Below are positions 1 through 11,513 of a DNA stretch of 64,000 nt, piece after piece. The DNA is from Hoeflea sp. (GTDB lineage Bacteria > Pseudomonadota > Alphaproteobacteria > Rhizobiales > Rhizobiaceae). The position numbers and the translations under genes are program-made. The notes under the pieces are model-generated. The model was given only the letters and a program-made list of their open reading frames with translations, was not told where the DNA came from and searched no databases. Location: assembly GCF_030682515.1 (NCBI RefSeq), contig NZ_JAUXOD010000025.1, positions 36,529 through 100,528 on the forward strand. The letters are read 5' to 3'. The number at the start of each line of letters is the position of its first letter. Position 1 is the first letter of the stretch.

Positions 1-1430
<1,430 letters not shown>

Positions 1431-1530
1431 CGGCGTCTCCGGGCGCAAGCGGCGGGTTGGGATCATGGCGCTGCCATACCACGATTCCCGATCGGAGCCG
1501 GCGCTTATTCGCCCGGCCCGGGCAGGTGGT

Positions 1531-2205
1531 TCAGGCGTCAACCAACCCAAGGGCGGCCTCGAACAGGGCGCGGCCGTCGGTTCCGCCATGGGCGGGCTCG
1601 ATCAGGTTTTCCGGATGCGGCATCATGCCCAGCACGTTGCCAGACTTGTTGACGATGCCGGCGATGTTGTTCATCGAGCCGTTGGGGTTGGTGTCGGCCG
1701 TGTAGCGGAACGCCACCTGGCCCGACGCCTCGATGTCGGCGAGCGTGTCGGGATCGGCGAAGTAGTTGCCGTCATGATGGGCGACCGGGCAGCGGATGAT
1801 CTGGCCCTTGGTGTAGCCGCTGGTGAAGGCGGTGCTTGCGTTGGCGACCTCGAGCTTCACTTCCCGGCAGACGAATTTGAGCGAGGCGTTGCGCATCAGC
1901 GCGCCCGGAAGCAGGCCGGCCTCGAGCAGGATCTGGAAGCCGTTGCAGACGCCGATCACCCGCGTGCCCTGTTCGGCCTTCTCCTTGACCGCCCGCATCA
2001 CCGGCATGCGCGCGGCAATGGCGCCGCAGCGCAGGTAGTCGCCATAGGAAAAGCCGCCCGGGATGACGATCAGGTCGATATCGTCATCGATCGCGGTTTC
2101 TGTCTGCCAGACGGTCTGCGGCGCGCGGCCGGAGATCTTGGTGAGTGCGGCGATCATGTCGCGGTCGCGGTTGAGGCCCGGAAGCAGGATGACGGCGGCT
2201 TTCAT
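1531..2205 (-). CDS. purQ: Phosphoribosylformylglycinamidine synthase subunit PurQ (glutaminase)
   Basis: Class I glutamine amidotransferase subunit (224 aa) of FGAM synthase; it releases ammonia from glutamine for PurL. The N-terminus [17 protein letters not shown], the nucleophile elbow GVCNGFQ (catalytic Cys), the oxyanion-region motif [10 protein letters not shown] and the C-terminal MPHPEN containing the catalytic His-Glu pair are all present. Length matches bacterial PurQ. The start codon lies three bases after the purS stop codon, so translational coupling is likely, which fits the need for equal amounts of PurQ and PurS in the PurLQS complex. Confidence 0.97.
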   Translation of the reverse strand: MKAAVILLPGLNRDRDMIAALTKISGRAPQTVWQTETAIDDDIDLIVIPGGFSYGDYLRCGAIAARMPVMRAVKEKAEQGTRVIGVCNGFQILLEAGLLPGALMRNASLKFVCREVKLEVANASTAFTSGYTKGQIIRCPVAHHDGNYFADPDTLADIEASGQVAFRYTADTNPNGSMNNIAGIVNKSGNVLGMMPHPENLIEPAHGGTDGRALFEAALGLVDA

Positions 2206-2208
2206 GGC

Positions 2209-2451
2209 TCAGAGCACCTCGACCGAAAAGTCCTCGATCACCGTGTTGGCGAGGAGCTTGGCCGCCATGTCCTTGAGCTCGGCTTCGGCCCTGGTCCGGT
2301 CCGTGGTGTCGAGCGCGATGTCGAACACCTTGCCCTGGCGGACCTGGCCGACGCCGGCAAAGCCCAGGCCATCGAGTGCGTGCTCGATGGCCTTGCCCTG
2401 CGGATCGAGGACGCCTGTCTTCAGCGTGACTGTCACGCGTGCCTTGATCAT
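2209..2451 (-). CDS. purS: Phosphoribosylformylglycinamidine synthase subunit PurS
   Basis: Small (80 aa) dimeric subunit that bridges PurQ and PurL and helps ammonia transfer in FGAM synthase. The sequence MIKARVTVTLKTGVLDPQGK and the LGF...VGQVRQGKVFDI segment are diagnostic of PurS. It is placed between purC (18-bp gap) and purQ (3-bp gap) on the same strand. Length is normal for the family. Confidence 0.96.
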   Translation of the reverse strand: MIKARVTVTLKTGVLDPQGKAIEHALDGLGFAGVGQVRQGKVFDIALDTTDRTRAEAELKDMAAKLLANTVIEDFSVEVL

Positions 2452-2469
2452 GTCCGGATCTCCTGACGC

Positions 2470-3234
2470 TTACTTGACCAGAACCGGTCCGGAAGGGCGG
2501 TTCATTTCGTTCTCGTTCATGATGCCAAGCCTGCGGGCGACTTCCTGGTAGGCTTCGACCAGGTTGCCCAGATCGCGGCGGAAGACGTCCTTGTCGAACT
2601 TCTGGTTGGTGTTGACGTCCCAGAGCCGGCAGGAATCGGGCGAGATCTCGTCGGCGACGACGATGCGCATCATCTCGCCCTCGAACAGCCGGCCGCATTC
2701 GATCTTGAAATCGACGAGCTGGATGCCGACGCCCAGGAACAGGCCGGTCAAGAAGTCGTTGACGCGGATGGCGAGCGCCATGATGTCGTCGATTTCCTGC
2801 GGGCTCGCCCAGCCGAAGGCGGTGATGTGCTCTTCGGAGACCATCGGGTCGTCGAGCGCATCGGCCTTGTAGTAGAATTCGATGATCGAGCGCGGCAGCA
2901 CCGTGCCTTCTTCGATACCCAGCCGCTTGGACAGGGAACCCGCGGCGACATTGCGCACCACGACCTCAAGCGGGATGATCTCGACTTCCTTGATCAGCTG
3001 CTCGCGCATGTTGATGCGGCGGATGAAGTGGGTCGGGATGCCGATCCGGTTCAGGTGCGAGAAGATGTATTCGGAGATCCGGTTGTTGAGCACGCCCTTG
3101 CCGTCGACAACATCGTGTTTCTTCTTGTTGAACGCGGTGGCATCATCCTTGAAGAACTGGATCAGCGTGCCGGGTTCCGGGCCTTCATAGAGGATTTTGG
3201 CCTTGCCCTCATAGATACGGCGGCGACGGGTCAT
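2470..3234 (-). CDS. purC: Phosphoribosylaminoimidazole-succinocarboxamide (SAICAR) synthase
   Basis: Ligates aspartate to CAIR with ATP to make SAICAR in purine synthesis (254 aa). Visible family marks are [16 protein letters not shown] at the N-terminus (phosphate-binding GKAK), [20 protein letters not shown], the NVAAGS segment, and DFKIECGR followed by [12 protein letters not shown], which line the substrate site. It is the first gene of the purC-purS-purQ-(lipoprotein)-purL run and is divergent from the ATPase inhibitor gene at 3459 across a 224-bp spacer that must hold both promoters. No purine-rich Shine-Dalgarno is obvious before ATG 3234. Confidence 0.97.
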   Translation of the reverse strand: MTRRRRIYEGKAKILYEGPEPGTLIQFFKDDATAFNKKKHDVVDGKGVLNNRISEYIFSHLNRIGIPTHFIRRINMREQLIKEVEIIPLEVVVRNVAAGSLSKRLGIEEGTVLPRSIIEFYYKADALDDPMVSEEHITAFGWASPQEIDDIMALAIRVNDFLTGLFLGVGIQLVDFKIECGRLFEGEMMRIVVADEISPDSCRLWDVNTNQKFDKDVFRRDLGNLVEAYQEVARRLGIMNENEMNRPSGPVLVK

Positions 3235-3458
3235 GGGGGGATCTCTGTCAGTTGAGCCGGCTGAAGCCGCGGCAACTCGGCATTGGGTCTGTTTGGCCCG
3301 TGCTTTAGCCGATTGTCCGGGGTTTCACAACGCCGTTGACAGGTGTGTCCCCCGAATTGCGCGACAGGTGCGGGTTTAGATTGCACTTTGGGCGGTCTTT
3401 TGTTTTATGGGGTCAATGCCCATATAGGGTTTGTTGATTCAACGCCGGGAGCCAGCTC

Positions 3459-3779
3459 ATGAGCAGCATGAAAGACCGCGAAAACGCATTCGAAAACAAG
3501 TTTGCCCATGACGGGGCGCTGAAGTTCAAGGCGGAAGCCCGCCGCAACAAGCTTCTGGGCCTCTGGGCGGCCGAATTGCTCGGCAAGAGCGGCGAGGAGG
3601 CCGAAGCCTACGCCAAGGCCGTGGTGATCGCCGATTTCGAGGAAGCGGGCGACGAGGACGTGTTCCGCAAGGTGCGCGGCGATTTCGACGCCGCCGGTGT
3701 CGCCCAGTCCGACCACCAGCTGCGCCGCAAGATGGACGAACTGATGGCTGTCGCCGTCGAGCAGATCCAGAACAGCTGA
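3459..3779 (+). CDS. ATPase inhibitor subunit zeta (DUF1476 family)
   Basis: A 106-residue helical protein matching the DUF1476 family, whose Paracoccus denitrificans member is the zeta inhibitor of the F1Fo-ATPase; it blocks wasteful ATP hydrolysis by inserting its N-terminal segment into F1. The N-terminus MKDRENAFENKFAHDGALKF and the central RRNKLLGLWAAELLGKSG segment are characteristic. Alternative ATG at 3468 (MKDREN) is equally plausible. It is followed directly by a strong hairpin terminator, so it is probably monocistronic. Function in this organism is by family inference. Confidence 0.88.
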   Translation: MSSMKDRENAFENKFAHDGALKFKAEARRNKLLGLWAAELLGKSGEEAEAYAKAVVIADFEEAGDEDVFRKVRGDFDAAGVAQSDHQLRRKMDELMAVAVEQIQNS

Positions 3780-3801
3780 TTCGGCGTAAATCCGAGTTTC
3801 C

Positions 3802-3834
3802 AAACCGCCTTCGGCTTGCCGGGGGCGGTTTTTT
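3802..3834 (+). terminator. Rho-independent terminator after the zeta-subunit gene
   Basis: AACCGCC and GGCGGTT arms flank a roughly 14-nt loop and are followed by a run of six T residues. It ends the transcript of the gene stopping at 3779. Confidence 0.8.
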
Positions 3835-3893
3835 GCTGGATTGAATCAGGGAGGCCCCGCCCGGGGCAGCCGCGCGATTCGAAAGGACATGGC

Positions 3894-4655
3894 ATGCAGT
3901 TGAGGGACCTACTGGATCAGGACAGGATGCTGATCACCGCCTGGTCGACGTCACCCTCGGTGGAGATTGCGGGCGGGCTGGCCCGGTGTCCCTTCGACAC
4001 GGTCACCGTCGACATGCAGCACGGCGCGCACACGGAGTCGACGGCCTTTGCCTCGGTCCGGGCGATCACGGTGGCGGGCAAGCCCGCGATCCTGCGCATT
4101 CCGGTGGGACGCACCGATCTCGCCAGCCGGGCGCTCGACATGGGGTTCGAGGCGGTCATCGCGCCGATGATCAACTCGGTGGCCGATGCCGCGGAGTTTG
4201 CCCGGGCGATGAAGTACCCGCCGCTGGGCGAGCGCTCCTGGGGGCCGATGAAGGCGCTGCAGATCCACACCGACCATACGCCCGAGAGCTATTTTCGCGC
4301 GGCCAATCAGCAGACCCTGGCCTTCGCCATGATCGAGACGCGCGCGGCCTTCGCCGATCTCGACGGGATCCTTGCCACCGACGGCATCGACGGGATCTTC
4401 GTCGGGCCGTCGGACCTGTCGATCTCCTGGTCGAACGGCGCGGGCGTCGATCCCAACAATGAGGAATTGCAGGACGTGATCGCCGAGATCGGCGCCCGCG
4501 CCCGCAAGGCGGGGAAGTTTGCCGCCATCTTCGCCGTCGATCCCGCTGCTGTGCCGCGGTTTGCCAAGATGGGCTACCGTCTGGCGGCGCTGAACACCGA
4601 CCCGGGCATCCTGCATGCGGGTGCCGAGGTGATGCTGGGCAAGGCGCGGGGCTGA
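3894..4655 (+). CDS. HpcH/HpaI aldolase family protein (class II pyruvate aldolase)
   Basis: A 253-aa TIM-barrel enzyme of the 2-keto-3-deoxy acid aldolase group (HpaI, GarL, RhmA relatives), which use a divalent metal to split or form hydroxy-keto acids from pyruvate and an aldehyde. Family marks are the DMQHG motif (catalytic His), PAILRIPVG, MIETRAA (metal-binding Glu) and FVGPSDLSIS (metal-binding Asp). The start at ATG 3894 is set by GAAAGGA 7 bases upstream; an earlier in-frame start overlaps the terminator. The exact substrate cannot be told; no sugar-acid pathway genes lie nearby. Confidence 0.88.
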   Translation: MQLRDLLDQDRMLITAWSTSPSVEIAGGLARCPFDTVTVDMQHGAHTESTAFASVRAITVAGKPAILRIPVGRTDLASRALDMGFEAVIAPMINSVADAAEFARAMKYPPLGERSWGPMKALQIHTDHTPESYFRAANQQTLAFAMIETRAAFADLDGILATDGIDGIFVGPSDLSISWSNGAGVDPNNEELQDVIAEIGARARKAGKFAAIFAVDPAAVPRFAKMGYRLAALNTDPGILHAGAEVMLGKARG

Positions 4656-4680
4656 CGCCGCCTGAGATGGGGCGGCGTGG

Positions 4681-5235
4681 TCAGGCTTTGAGCCGGGCGA
4701 GGAAATGGGCGAAGACCATGATCCCCTCGGGCCAGGGGCCGTGGCCCGATTCGGCGTTGATGTGGCCGGCTTCGCCCGCGTCGACCAGCATCGAGCCCCA
4801 GGCATTGGCCATGTCGCCGGCGTGCTCGTAGGAGCCGAAGGGATCGTTGCGGCTCGCCACCACGATCGAGGGAAACGGCAGCGGGTCCTGCCTGTAGGGG
4901 CCGAAGGTCATCAGGTGCCGGGGCCGGATCTCGGGATTGTCGACCTCCGGCGGGGCGACCAGGAAGGCGCCGGCGATCTTGTCCTGGCACTCGGGCAGGG
5001 CCTGCAGCGCGGTGGCGACGCCAAGCGAGTGGGCAATCACAACCACCGGCTTGTGAGCCGCATTGACGGTTTCGGCGAAGCGGGCGGTCCAGTCCTCGCG
5101 CACCGGCTTGGCCCAGGCGTCCTGCTCGACGCGGCGGGCTGTCGACAGCCGCGCCTGCCAGCGCGATTGCCAGTGATCGGGGCCGGAATTGGTGTATCCG
5201 GGAACAATCAGGATGTCTGCCTGGGCAACTTTCAT
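4681..5235 (-). CDS. RBBP9/YdeN-type alpha/beta hydrolase
   Basis: A 184-aa small serine hydrolase. Visible marks: ILIVPGYTNSGPDHWQ near the N-terminus (oxyanion and conserved GPDHWQ), nucleophile elbow AHSLG, ASRNDPF (acid residue) and a C-terminal GHINAESGHG carrying the catalytic His. Length fits the RBBP9/YdeN family, whose bacterial substrates are largely unknown. An in-frame ATG at 5310 would add 25 residues; ATG 5235 (MKVAQADILIVPG) is preferred because it matches the usual family start. Converges with the aldolase gene, 25 bp apart. Confidence 0.82.
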   Translation of the reverse strand: MKVAQADILIVPGYTNSGPDHWQSRWQARLSTARRVEQDAWAKPVREDWTARFAETVNAAHKPVVVIAHSLGVATALQALPECQDKIAGAFLVAPPEVDNPEIRPRHLMTFGPYRQDPLPFPSIVVASRNDPFGSYEHAGDMANAWGSMLVDAGEAGHINAESGHGPWPEGIMVFAHFLARLKA

Positions 5236-5332
5236 GCCGCCCGAGGTGGCGGAGGCGGCTGCAAATGTCAACAGGCGCGGCAGGTCGGTGGCGGGATTCG
5301 TAATTCCCATGCCGGGGAGGGCGCGATGTCGC

Positions 5333-5566
5333 CTAGCTGTCTCCGGCCGGCGGGAGGCCGACGTGGCCCGGAGGAACGATCAGGAACGGCGCGCCGTCAT
5401 TTCTCAGATTGACCTGGTTGAAGGTCACAACGACGACCAAGGCCGCGAAGACCACGGCTGCGGCGATCCAGAGACTGGCGCCTGCGTCCTGGATTTCATG
5501 CGGCTCGGGGCCGTGCGGCTTGGGCTTGCGGCGGCCGCGGTTTGCAAAGGGCGGGTAATCCTGCAT
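5333..5566 (-). CDS. Small single-pass membrane protein, unknown function
   Basis: A 77-residue protein with a basic N-terminal segment (NRGRRKPKPHG), one membrane helix (about residues 32-50, WIAAAVVFAALVVVVTF) and a short Pro-rich periplasmic tail. No recognised family. It lies about 100 bp upstream of the RBBP9-like hydrolase on the same strand. Coding potential is supported by the hydrophobic helix and by the lack of a better frame; otherwise unproven. Confidence 0.5.
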   Translation of the reverse strand: MQDYPPFANRGRRKPKPHGPEPHEIQDAGASLWIAAAVVFAALVVVVTFNQVNLRNDGAPFLIVPPGHVGLPPAGDS

Positions 5567-5706
5567 GGCATCCTCATGATTCCGGGCAAGGTTTCGGGTT
5601 GATGGTCAGGATCAACGAGAACAGCGGCGATATGAGGGCCATATCGTGGCACGGGCAGGGAGCCGGGTCACTTCCGGTGACAGGACGTTAAGCGGGCGTG
5701 CGGCCA

Positions 5707-5782
5707 GGGGACAGTTTACTTTTTCGCGTAAAGATTGCCTGCGGTGGTAGCCAATTTTCACGCGAAAAAGTAAACTGTCCCC
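5707..5782. repeat. Perfect 23-bp inverted repeat with 30-bp loop (REP/MITE-like)
   Basis: Arms at 5707-5729 and 5760-5782 are exact reverse complements; each contains GGGGACAGTTTACTTTTT followed by CGCGT (or its complement). It lies in the 231-bp gap between a small membrane gene and the end of purB. The long perfect arms with a 30-base loop and a GGGGACAG end look like a dispersed repeat or miniature mobile element rather than a terminator. It is also positioned to make a very stable hairpin in the 3' end of the purB transcript. Confidence 0.75.
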
Positions 5783-5797
5783 GAACTTGCCGCACTT

Positions 5798-7126
<1,329 letters not shown>

Positions 7127-7249
7127 GGCAAGCTCCGTGATTGGGTTGGCGTTGCCGAGGGTCTAGTCCATTTCGGCCGTGAATCAAACGGTCAATCAGC
7201 CGACGGAGCGGCTTTGTCCGGGAGAAACGGGGTCCGGGAGATACGGGAT

Positions 7250-7834
7250 CTAGGAGAAACGGCCGGTCCTGGGCGGCATCCTGCGGCCGTTGGCACGCGC
7301 CAGCATGAAGGACGCGCCAAAAAGAAAGGCGACGCCGAGCGGAAGGTAGAGCCTGACGCCGACGACGGCAAACTGGTAGACCGCAGCCGCGCTGGTGAAG
7401 ACGAGCTGCAGCAGCCAGAGCTTGGTGAAGGGGTCGCCATGCCACTGGGCGTAGAAATTGCGGTAGATGATGGCAAACAGCACCGCAGTCACACCGAGGG
7501 TGAACAGGGTCAGGCACAGGAAGGCTGCCGCGAAGGCTGCCTCGCGCGACCGCCTGAAGGCGATGAAGCGGAAGCTCGCGAGGCTGAGCGGCCAGGCGAG
7601 CGCCGCGCCGCAAAAGACCAGCGCCGTGATGCTCCAGTAGTGGGTGGTCAGTGCCGCCATCGACAGCCAGAGCCAGGCCTGCGCCGACAGCGCCATGGCC
7701 GCGCCCCAGCCGATGGCGCCGAAGATCGCGTCCGACCAGCCGATCCGCGCGGCCCGAAGCCGGTCGCGCAGATTGGAATTGTCGTTGGCCGGCCTGGGCG
7801 CCGGTCCCTTGTGGCGTTTGACCGGATTGCTCAT
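7250..7834 (-). CDS. Multi-pass inner-membrane protein, unknown function
   Basis: A 194-aa protein with a basic cytoplasmic N-terminus (MSNPVKRHKGPAPRPANDN) and about five hydrophobic segments. I do not recognise a family. ATG 7834 overlaps the stop codon of the upstream DUF2259 gene by four bases (ATGA), which both supports this start over longer in-frame ones and shows the two genes are translated from one message. A physical or functional link with the secreted DUF2259 protein is therefore likely. Confidence 0.72.
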   Translation of the reverse strand: MSNPVKRHKGPAPRPANDNSNLRDRLRAARIGWSDAIFGAIGWGAAMALSAQAWLWLSMAALTTHYWSITALVFCGAALAWPLSLASFRFIAFRRSREAAFAAAFLCLTLFTLGVTAVLFAIIYRNFYAQWHGDPFTKLWLLQLVFTSAAAVYQFAVVGVRLYLPLGVAFLFGASFMLARANGRRMPPRTGRFS

Positions 7835-8562
7835 TCCAGGCGCCGGGTCACGGCGATCCAGCGGCCGTTCTCGCCCTCGAACCCCTGGGAGCGGACCAGC
7901 ACCAGCACGGCATGGGTCCATACGCCGTCCGCCTGATGGGTGATGGCGCCGCCGATCCGGTAGTGAAGCGGACAGCCGCGGCTGGTGGGCACGGATGCGT
8001 CGTCATGCAGCAGCGTTTCCGCCGGCGTGCCGTTGATCTCGGTCAGCGCGAGCCGGAAGCCGGTGGAGGTGTCGCCGAACATCTGGCAGAGCGCGGAGGC
8101 CGGCAGCTGTTTTTCCTCAAGACTGACCGTGTAGGCACCGAAGGGTTGCGGCTCCATGGAGAACGGCGTGTAGCGCAACTGGTGCGCCGCGCCGTCAAGC
8201 TCGGACAGGGGATTGAAGGCGGCGATGGTCCCCGGATTGGCTGCAAAGTCATGGGTTGCCTCGAGCGCCGCCGACTGGGCCTGCGCCTTCAAGCGGGCGT
8301 CACTGACGCCGGCGGCCTCGTCCTCGATGACGACGCGGACGGTCGAGCTCGGCAGGAAGGTGTCGCGTGTGGTATCAATGAAATACCTGTTGGCGAAGGC
8401 AAAGCCCGATCCGTCCTGGATGCCGAACTCCTCGAAGGCGAAGACCTTGCCGTCGGCGGAAAACCCGATCGGCCGGAATTCGGCGAATTCGCCCGCATGG
8501 GCCGCGACCGGAGCGAGGCACAGGGCAATCAGGACGGACAGCGTGTGACGAAAGGCTGGCAT
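7831..8562 (-). CDS. Secreted DUF2259 family protein
   Basis: A 243-aa protein with a signal peptide (MPAFRHTLSVLIALCLAPVAA, cleavage probably after AHA-G at residue 23-24). The mature start GEFAEFRPIGFSADGKVFAF resembles the DUF2259 family of predicted secreted alphaproteobacterial proteins; its role is unknown. Two cysteines (in LCQMF and RGCPLHY) could form a disulfide. Its stop codon overlaps the start of the membrane-protein gene downstream. Confidence 0.78.
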   Translation of the reverse strand: MPAFRHTLSVLIALCLAPVAAHAGEFAEFRPIGFSADGKVFAFEEFGIQDGSGFAFANRYFIDTTRDTFLPSSTVRVVIEDEAAGVSDARLKAQAQSAALEATHDFAANPGTIAAFNPLSELDGAAHQLRYTPFSMEPQPFGAYTVSLEEKQLPASALCQMFGDTSTGFRLALTEINGTPAETLLHDDASVPTSRGCPLHYRIGGAITHQADGVWTHAVLVLVRSQGFEGENGRWIAVTRRLE

Positions 8563-8632
8563 CGCGGGCCCCCATGGTGGTCAGGATGAACCGGGTATCA
8601 TTGCCGGGCCGGGCGGGCAACCGGAAGCCCGT

Positions 8633-9640
8633 TCAAACTTGCGATGCAGTCCAGGCTGGCATCAGGTCGCGCGGGTCGGGCGCGGCCGCGTGGACGCCGC
8701 GGGCGATGGCGCGGCTCATGGTCGAGGCCGCCGCCGCGCAGAGGTCGAGGAACTCGTCCGGCGCGGGCCTTCGACCCGAGGCGCCGGTGGCGAGCGCGAA
8801 CACCAGGTCGCCGTCAAACGGCGTGTGGCTGGGCCAGATCGCCCGGGCAAAGCCTGCATGCGCGGCAATCGCCAGCCGCTTGGCCTCGGCCTTGGAGAGA
8901 ATGGCGTCGGTGGCGATGACGGCGATGGTGGTGTTGGAGACGCCACGCGCCATCTCGCGGAACTTGATCCGCAGTCCGCTCGCATCCTGAGGAAACGGCA
9001 CGGGCAGGCCAAGGCCGCCGAATTCGTCGCCGATCTCGAAGGGCGCCGCCCAGAAATGGCTTGTGTCGCCGATGGTGGCCGAGCCCATCGGGTTGGCGGC
9101 CACGAGCGCGCCGATCATGTGCTCGCCCGCAACCAGCGACGAGGCCGAGCCCAAGCCGCCCTTGAAGGTGGCCGTAAGCGCGCCCACGCCCGCGCCGGCT
9201 GTGCCGATGGCAAAGTCGCGCGACGCGGCGGCGGCGGCCTGGTAGCCGAGCTCGCGGTAGGGCGGAAAGCGGCCCCAGTCCTTGTCGCCGCCATTGATGA
9301 GGTCGAACAGGATGGCCGCGGGCACGATCGGGATCCGGTGCGGGCCGACCGCGAAGCCCTGGCCCTGCTCGCGCAACCAGGCCTGCGCGCCGCCGGCTGC
9401 GTCGAGCCCGAAGGCCGAGCCGCCGGAGAGCACCAGGCCGTTGACGGTCTCGACCGTGTTGTGCGGCTCGAGCAGGTCGGTCTCGCGCGTGCCTGGCGCG
9501 CCGCCCAGAACCTGCACGGCCGCCGTGGCGGGCGGATCGCACAGTATCGCCGTCGTGCCGGAATTGAGCCCGGCGTCCTCGGCATTGCCGACGGTCAGGC
9601 CGGCCACATCGGTGATCAGGTTGCGCGATCCGGTTTGCAT
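8633..9640 (-). CDS. P1-family peptidase (DmpA/BapA-type aminopeptidase)
   Basis: A 335-aa N-terminal-nucleophile hydrolase of the P1 (S58) family, which self-cleaves to two chains and removes N-terminal, often D- or beta-, residues from peptides. Marks: ITDVAGLTVGNAED at the N-terminus, LSGGSAFGLDAAGG, and the autocleavage/nucleophile region RGVSNTTIAVIATDA, where the Ser after GV is the expected nucleophile. Start ATG 9640 (MQTGSRNLI) has AAGGCGG upstream; an in-frame ATG at 9661 is possible. It follows the periplasmic binding protein gene by 32 bp and may form a peptide or amino-acid use unit with it. Confidence 0.88.
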   Translation of the reverse strand: MQTGSRNLITDVAGLTVGNAEDAGLNSGTTAILCDPPATAAVQVLGGAPGTRETDLLEPHNTVETVNGLVLSGGSAFGLDAAGGAQAWLREQGQGFAVGPHRIPIVPAAILFDLINGGDKDWGRFPPYRELGYQAAAAASRDFAIGTAGAGVGALTATFKGGLGSASSLVAGEHMIGALVAANPMGSATIGDTSHFWAAPFEIGDEFGGLGLPVPFPQDASGLRIKFREMARGVSNTTIAVIATDAILSKAEAKRLAIAAHAGFARAIWPSHTPFDGDLVFALATGASGRRPAPDEFLDLCAAAASTMSRAIARGVHAAAPDPRDLMPAWTASQV

Positions 9641-9672
9641 CGTGGGGCCGCCTTGCATCATGAAAAACTGCT

Positions 9673-10806
9673 CTACTGGGACTGGGCGGACAGGCGCGCG
9701 GCGTCCTCGACGCTCAGCCGCCGGAAGTGGCCGCCGTCCTGGATGGCGAGCACGAAGCCCGGCTCGCGCCGCTCGCCGTTCGCGTCAAAGCTTACCGGAC
9801 CGAGTGCTGTGGCGAAGGTGGTGCCGGTCAGAAGCTGGGTCAGCCCCTGTTCGCCATAGCCGAGCCGGGTGGCGGCGGCGCCGAGGATTTCGGCGGCGGC
9901 AAAGGCGGGGATCCTGAGGCCCTCGGCGATCAGGCCCTCGTCTGAGAAGGCCCGCCGGGCGCGCTCGTCCTCGGGGCCTGGAACCGCGCCTGCCGACAGA
10001 ACCGCGATGGTCCCGTCCGGCAGCGGAATCTCGCCCACGGGTGCATGCAGCGCATCGCCGCCCATGAACTGGAGCGCCACGCCCTGGTAGGCGGCCTCCT
10101 GCGCGATCACGGCGAGGTCGGCGCGTTCGCCGCCGACAAAGACCCGGGAGACGCCCGCGGATCTGAGCCTGCGCACCAGGCTCGGCTGGGTGTCCTGGCC
10201 GGGCCGGTAGTTGTCGACGAAGGTCGGATTGAGCGCGCGGTCTTCGAGCCTTGTGCGGATCGCTTCGACCAGTTCGCGACCGGAGATCGCTCCGTCCTCG
10301 ACCAGGGCGAAAGGCTTGTCGGCCCAGAATCGCAGGATGGCGTCGGCGGCGATATCGGCTTCAGAGCCCGCGCGCGGCGCCAGGCGGAAAAACTGCCATC
10401 CGAGCCGGGAGGCTTCCTCGGCGATGATGTCGGCGCGCACCGTGAGCGTCATCACCGGGATGTTGCTTTCCGACAGCACCGGCAGCGCCGCGGCGAGGCT
10501 TTCGGCGCACAGGAATCCGACCACGATGTCGACGCCGGCCTCGCTCATTGCTGCCGCAGCGTCCGTGCCCGATTCGGGCGTGCAGTCGTCGTCGCCTTCG
10601 ACAAGATCGGCGAACATGCCCGGATTGGCCGCATCCCAGATCACGAAGGCCTCGCGGACATGGTCGCCCAGAGGCTTGAACTGACCGGCCTGGGGAATGA
10701 CGAGGCCGACGCGAAGCGCGTCCGCGCGCGCCGGCAGGGCGGCGGACGAGAAAGCCAGAACGAAGGCCAGGAGGCAGAGCGGACAGCGTAGGATCATGCG
10801 CCACAT
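9673..10806 (-). CDS. Periplasmic substrate-binding protein (branched-chain amino acid/amide type)
   Basis: A 377-aa type I periplasmic binding protein with a signal peptide ending near PARADA (residue 30). LRVGLVIPQAGQFKPLGDHV and repeated Rossmann-like segments, plus VRRLRSAGVSRVFVGG, match the Leu/Ile/Val-binding (HAAT) fold. No permease or ATPase genes accompany it, so it may serve a transporter encoded elsewhere or act as a sensor. ATG 10797 (MILRCPL) is an alternative start with a shorter, more typical signal peptide. Ligand unknown. Confidence 0.8.
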   Translation of the reverse strand: MWRMILRCPLCLLAFVLAFSSAALPARADALRVGLVIPQAGQFKPLGDHVREAFVIWDAANPGMFADLVEGDDDCTPESGTDAAAAMSEAGVDIVVGFLCAESLAAALPVLSESNIPVMTLTVRADIIAEEASRLGWQFFRLAPRAGSEADIAADAILRFWADKPFALVEDGAISGRELVEAIRTRLEDRALNPTFVDNYRPGQDTQPSLVRRLRSAGVSRVFVGGERADLAVIAQEAAYQGVALQFMGGDALHAPVGEIPLPDGTIAVLSAGAVPGPEDERARRAFSDEGLIAEGLRIPAFAAAEILGAAATRLGYGEQGLTQLLTGTTFATALGPVSFDANGERREPGFVLAIQDGGHFRRLSVEDAARLSAQSQ

Positions 10807-10959
10807 TTAGCCCAGCAGCCCTGGCAACTCAAAGCGAATTCCGCCCCTGGGCCCGCCGCCGGGCGCGCGGGGATGATAAAAAGTCGCAGGCGTGGGTTTC
10901 AAATTCACCCATGGCCTTTATGTATGGACCCTGATCATTGCAAAGTTTGAGGCTCATGC

Positions 10960-11454
10960 GTGTTGAAACGGCCAACCATCGATTCCAAAGACTATCGCGA
11001 CGCGATGGCGCGCTATGCCGGGCATGTGCAGATCGCCACGACCGCGCATGAGGGCGTACGGCGGGGCGTGACGGTGACCGCCGCCTGTTCGGTCTCGGAC
11101 AATCCCGGCACGGTTCTGGTCTGCCTCAACCATTCCAATCCGCTCAACGAGCTGTTCGTCCAGTCGGGCATCTTCGCGCTCAACAGCCTGATGGCGGAGC
11201 ACGAGCCCCTGGCGGTGGCGTTTTCGGGTCTCGATCATCTCGATGTGGACGCCCGCTTCGCGCGCGCCCGATGGGACACGATCACGACCGGCGCGCCGGC
11301 GCTGGTTGGCGCCATGGCCGTGTTCGACTGCCGGCTGATCGACGCCAGGCCCGTGGCCACGCACACGATCATGATCGGCGAAGTCGTGGGCCTGAGGATC
11401 GGAGATCCGGGTCGCGCGCTTTTGTATATGGACCGCGGATACCATACTGTTTAG
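10960..11454 (+). CDS. Flavin reductase-like FMN-binding protein
   Basis: A 164-aa split-barrel flavin-binding protein. The order DYRDAMARYAGHVQIATTAH, GVTVTAACSVSDNPGTVLVCLN and FALNSLMAEHEPLAVAFSG is typical of the NADH:FMN oxidoreductase domain family (flavin_reduct). The start is GTG 10960, with GAGG eight bases upstream; no ATG is available in frame there. Such enzymes supply reduced flavin to monooxygenases, but no monooxygenase lies nearby. It precedes the coxD-like gene by 59 bp on the same strand and could be the first gene of that run. Confidence 0.82.
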   Translation: MLKRPTIDSKDYRDAMARYAGHVQIATTAHEGVRRGVTVTAACSVSDNPGTVLVCLNHSNPLNELFVQSGIFALNSLMAEHEPLAVAFSGLDHLDVDARFARARWDTITTGAPALVGAMAVFDCRLIDARPVATHTIMIGEVVGLRIGDPGRALLYMDRGYHTV

Positions 11455-11513
11455 CTTCGATCCTGTCGGGGTCGACGGCTGTCGGTCTCGACCTGCCTGC
11501 TGACGGAGTCCTG

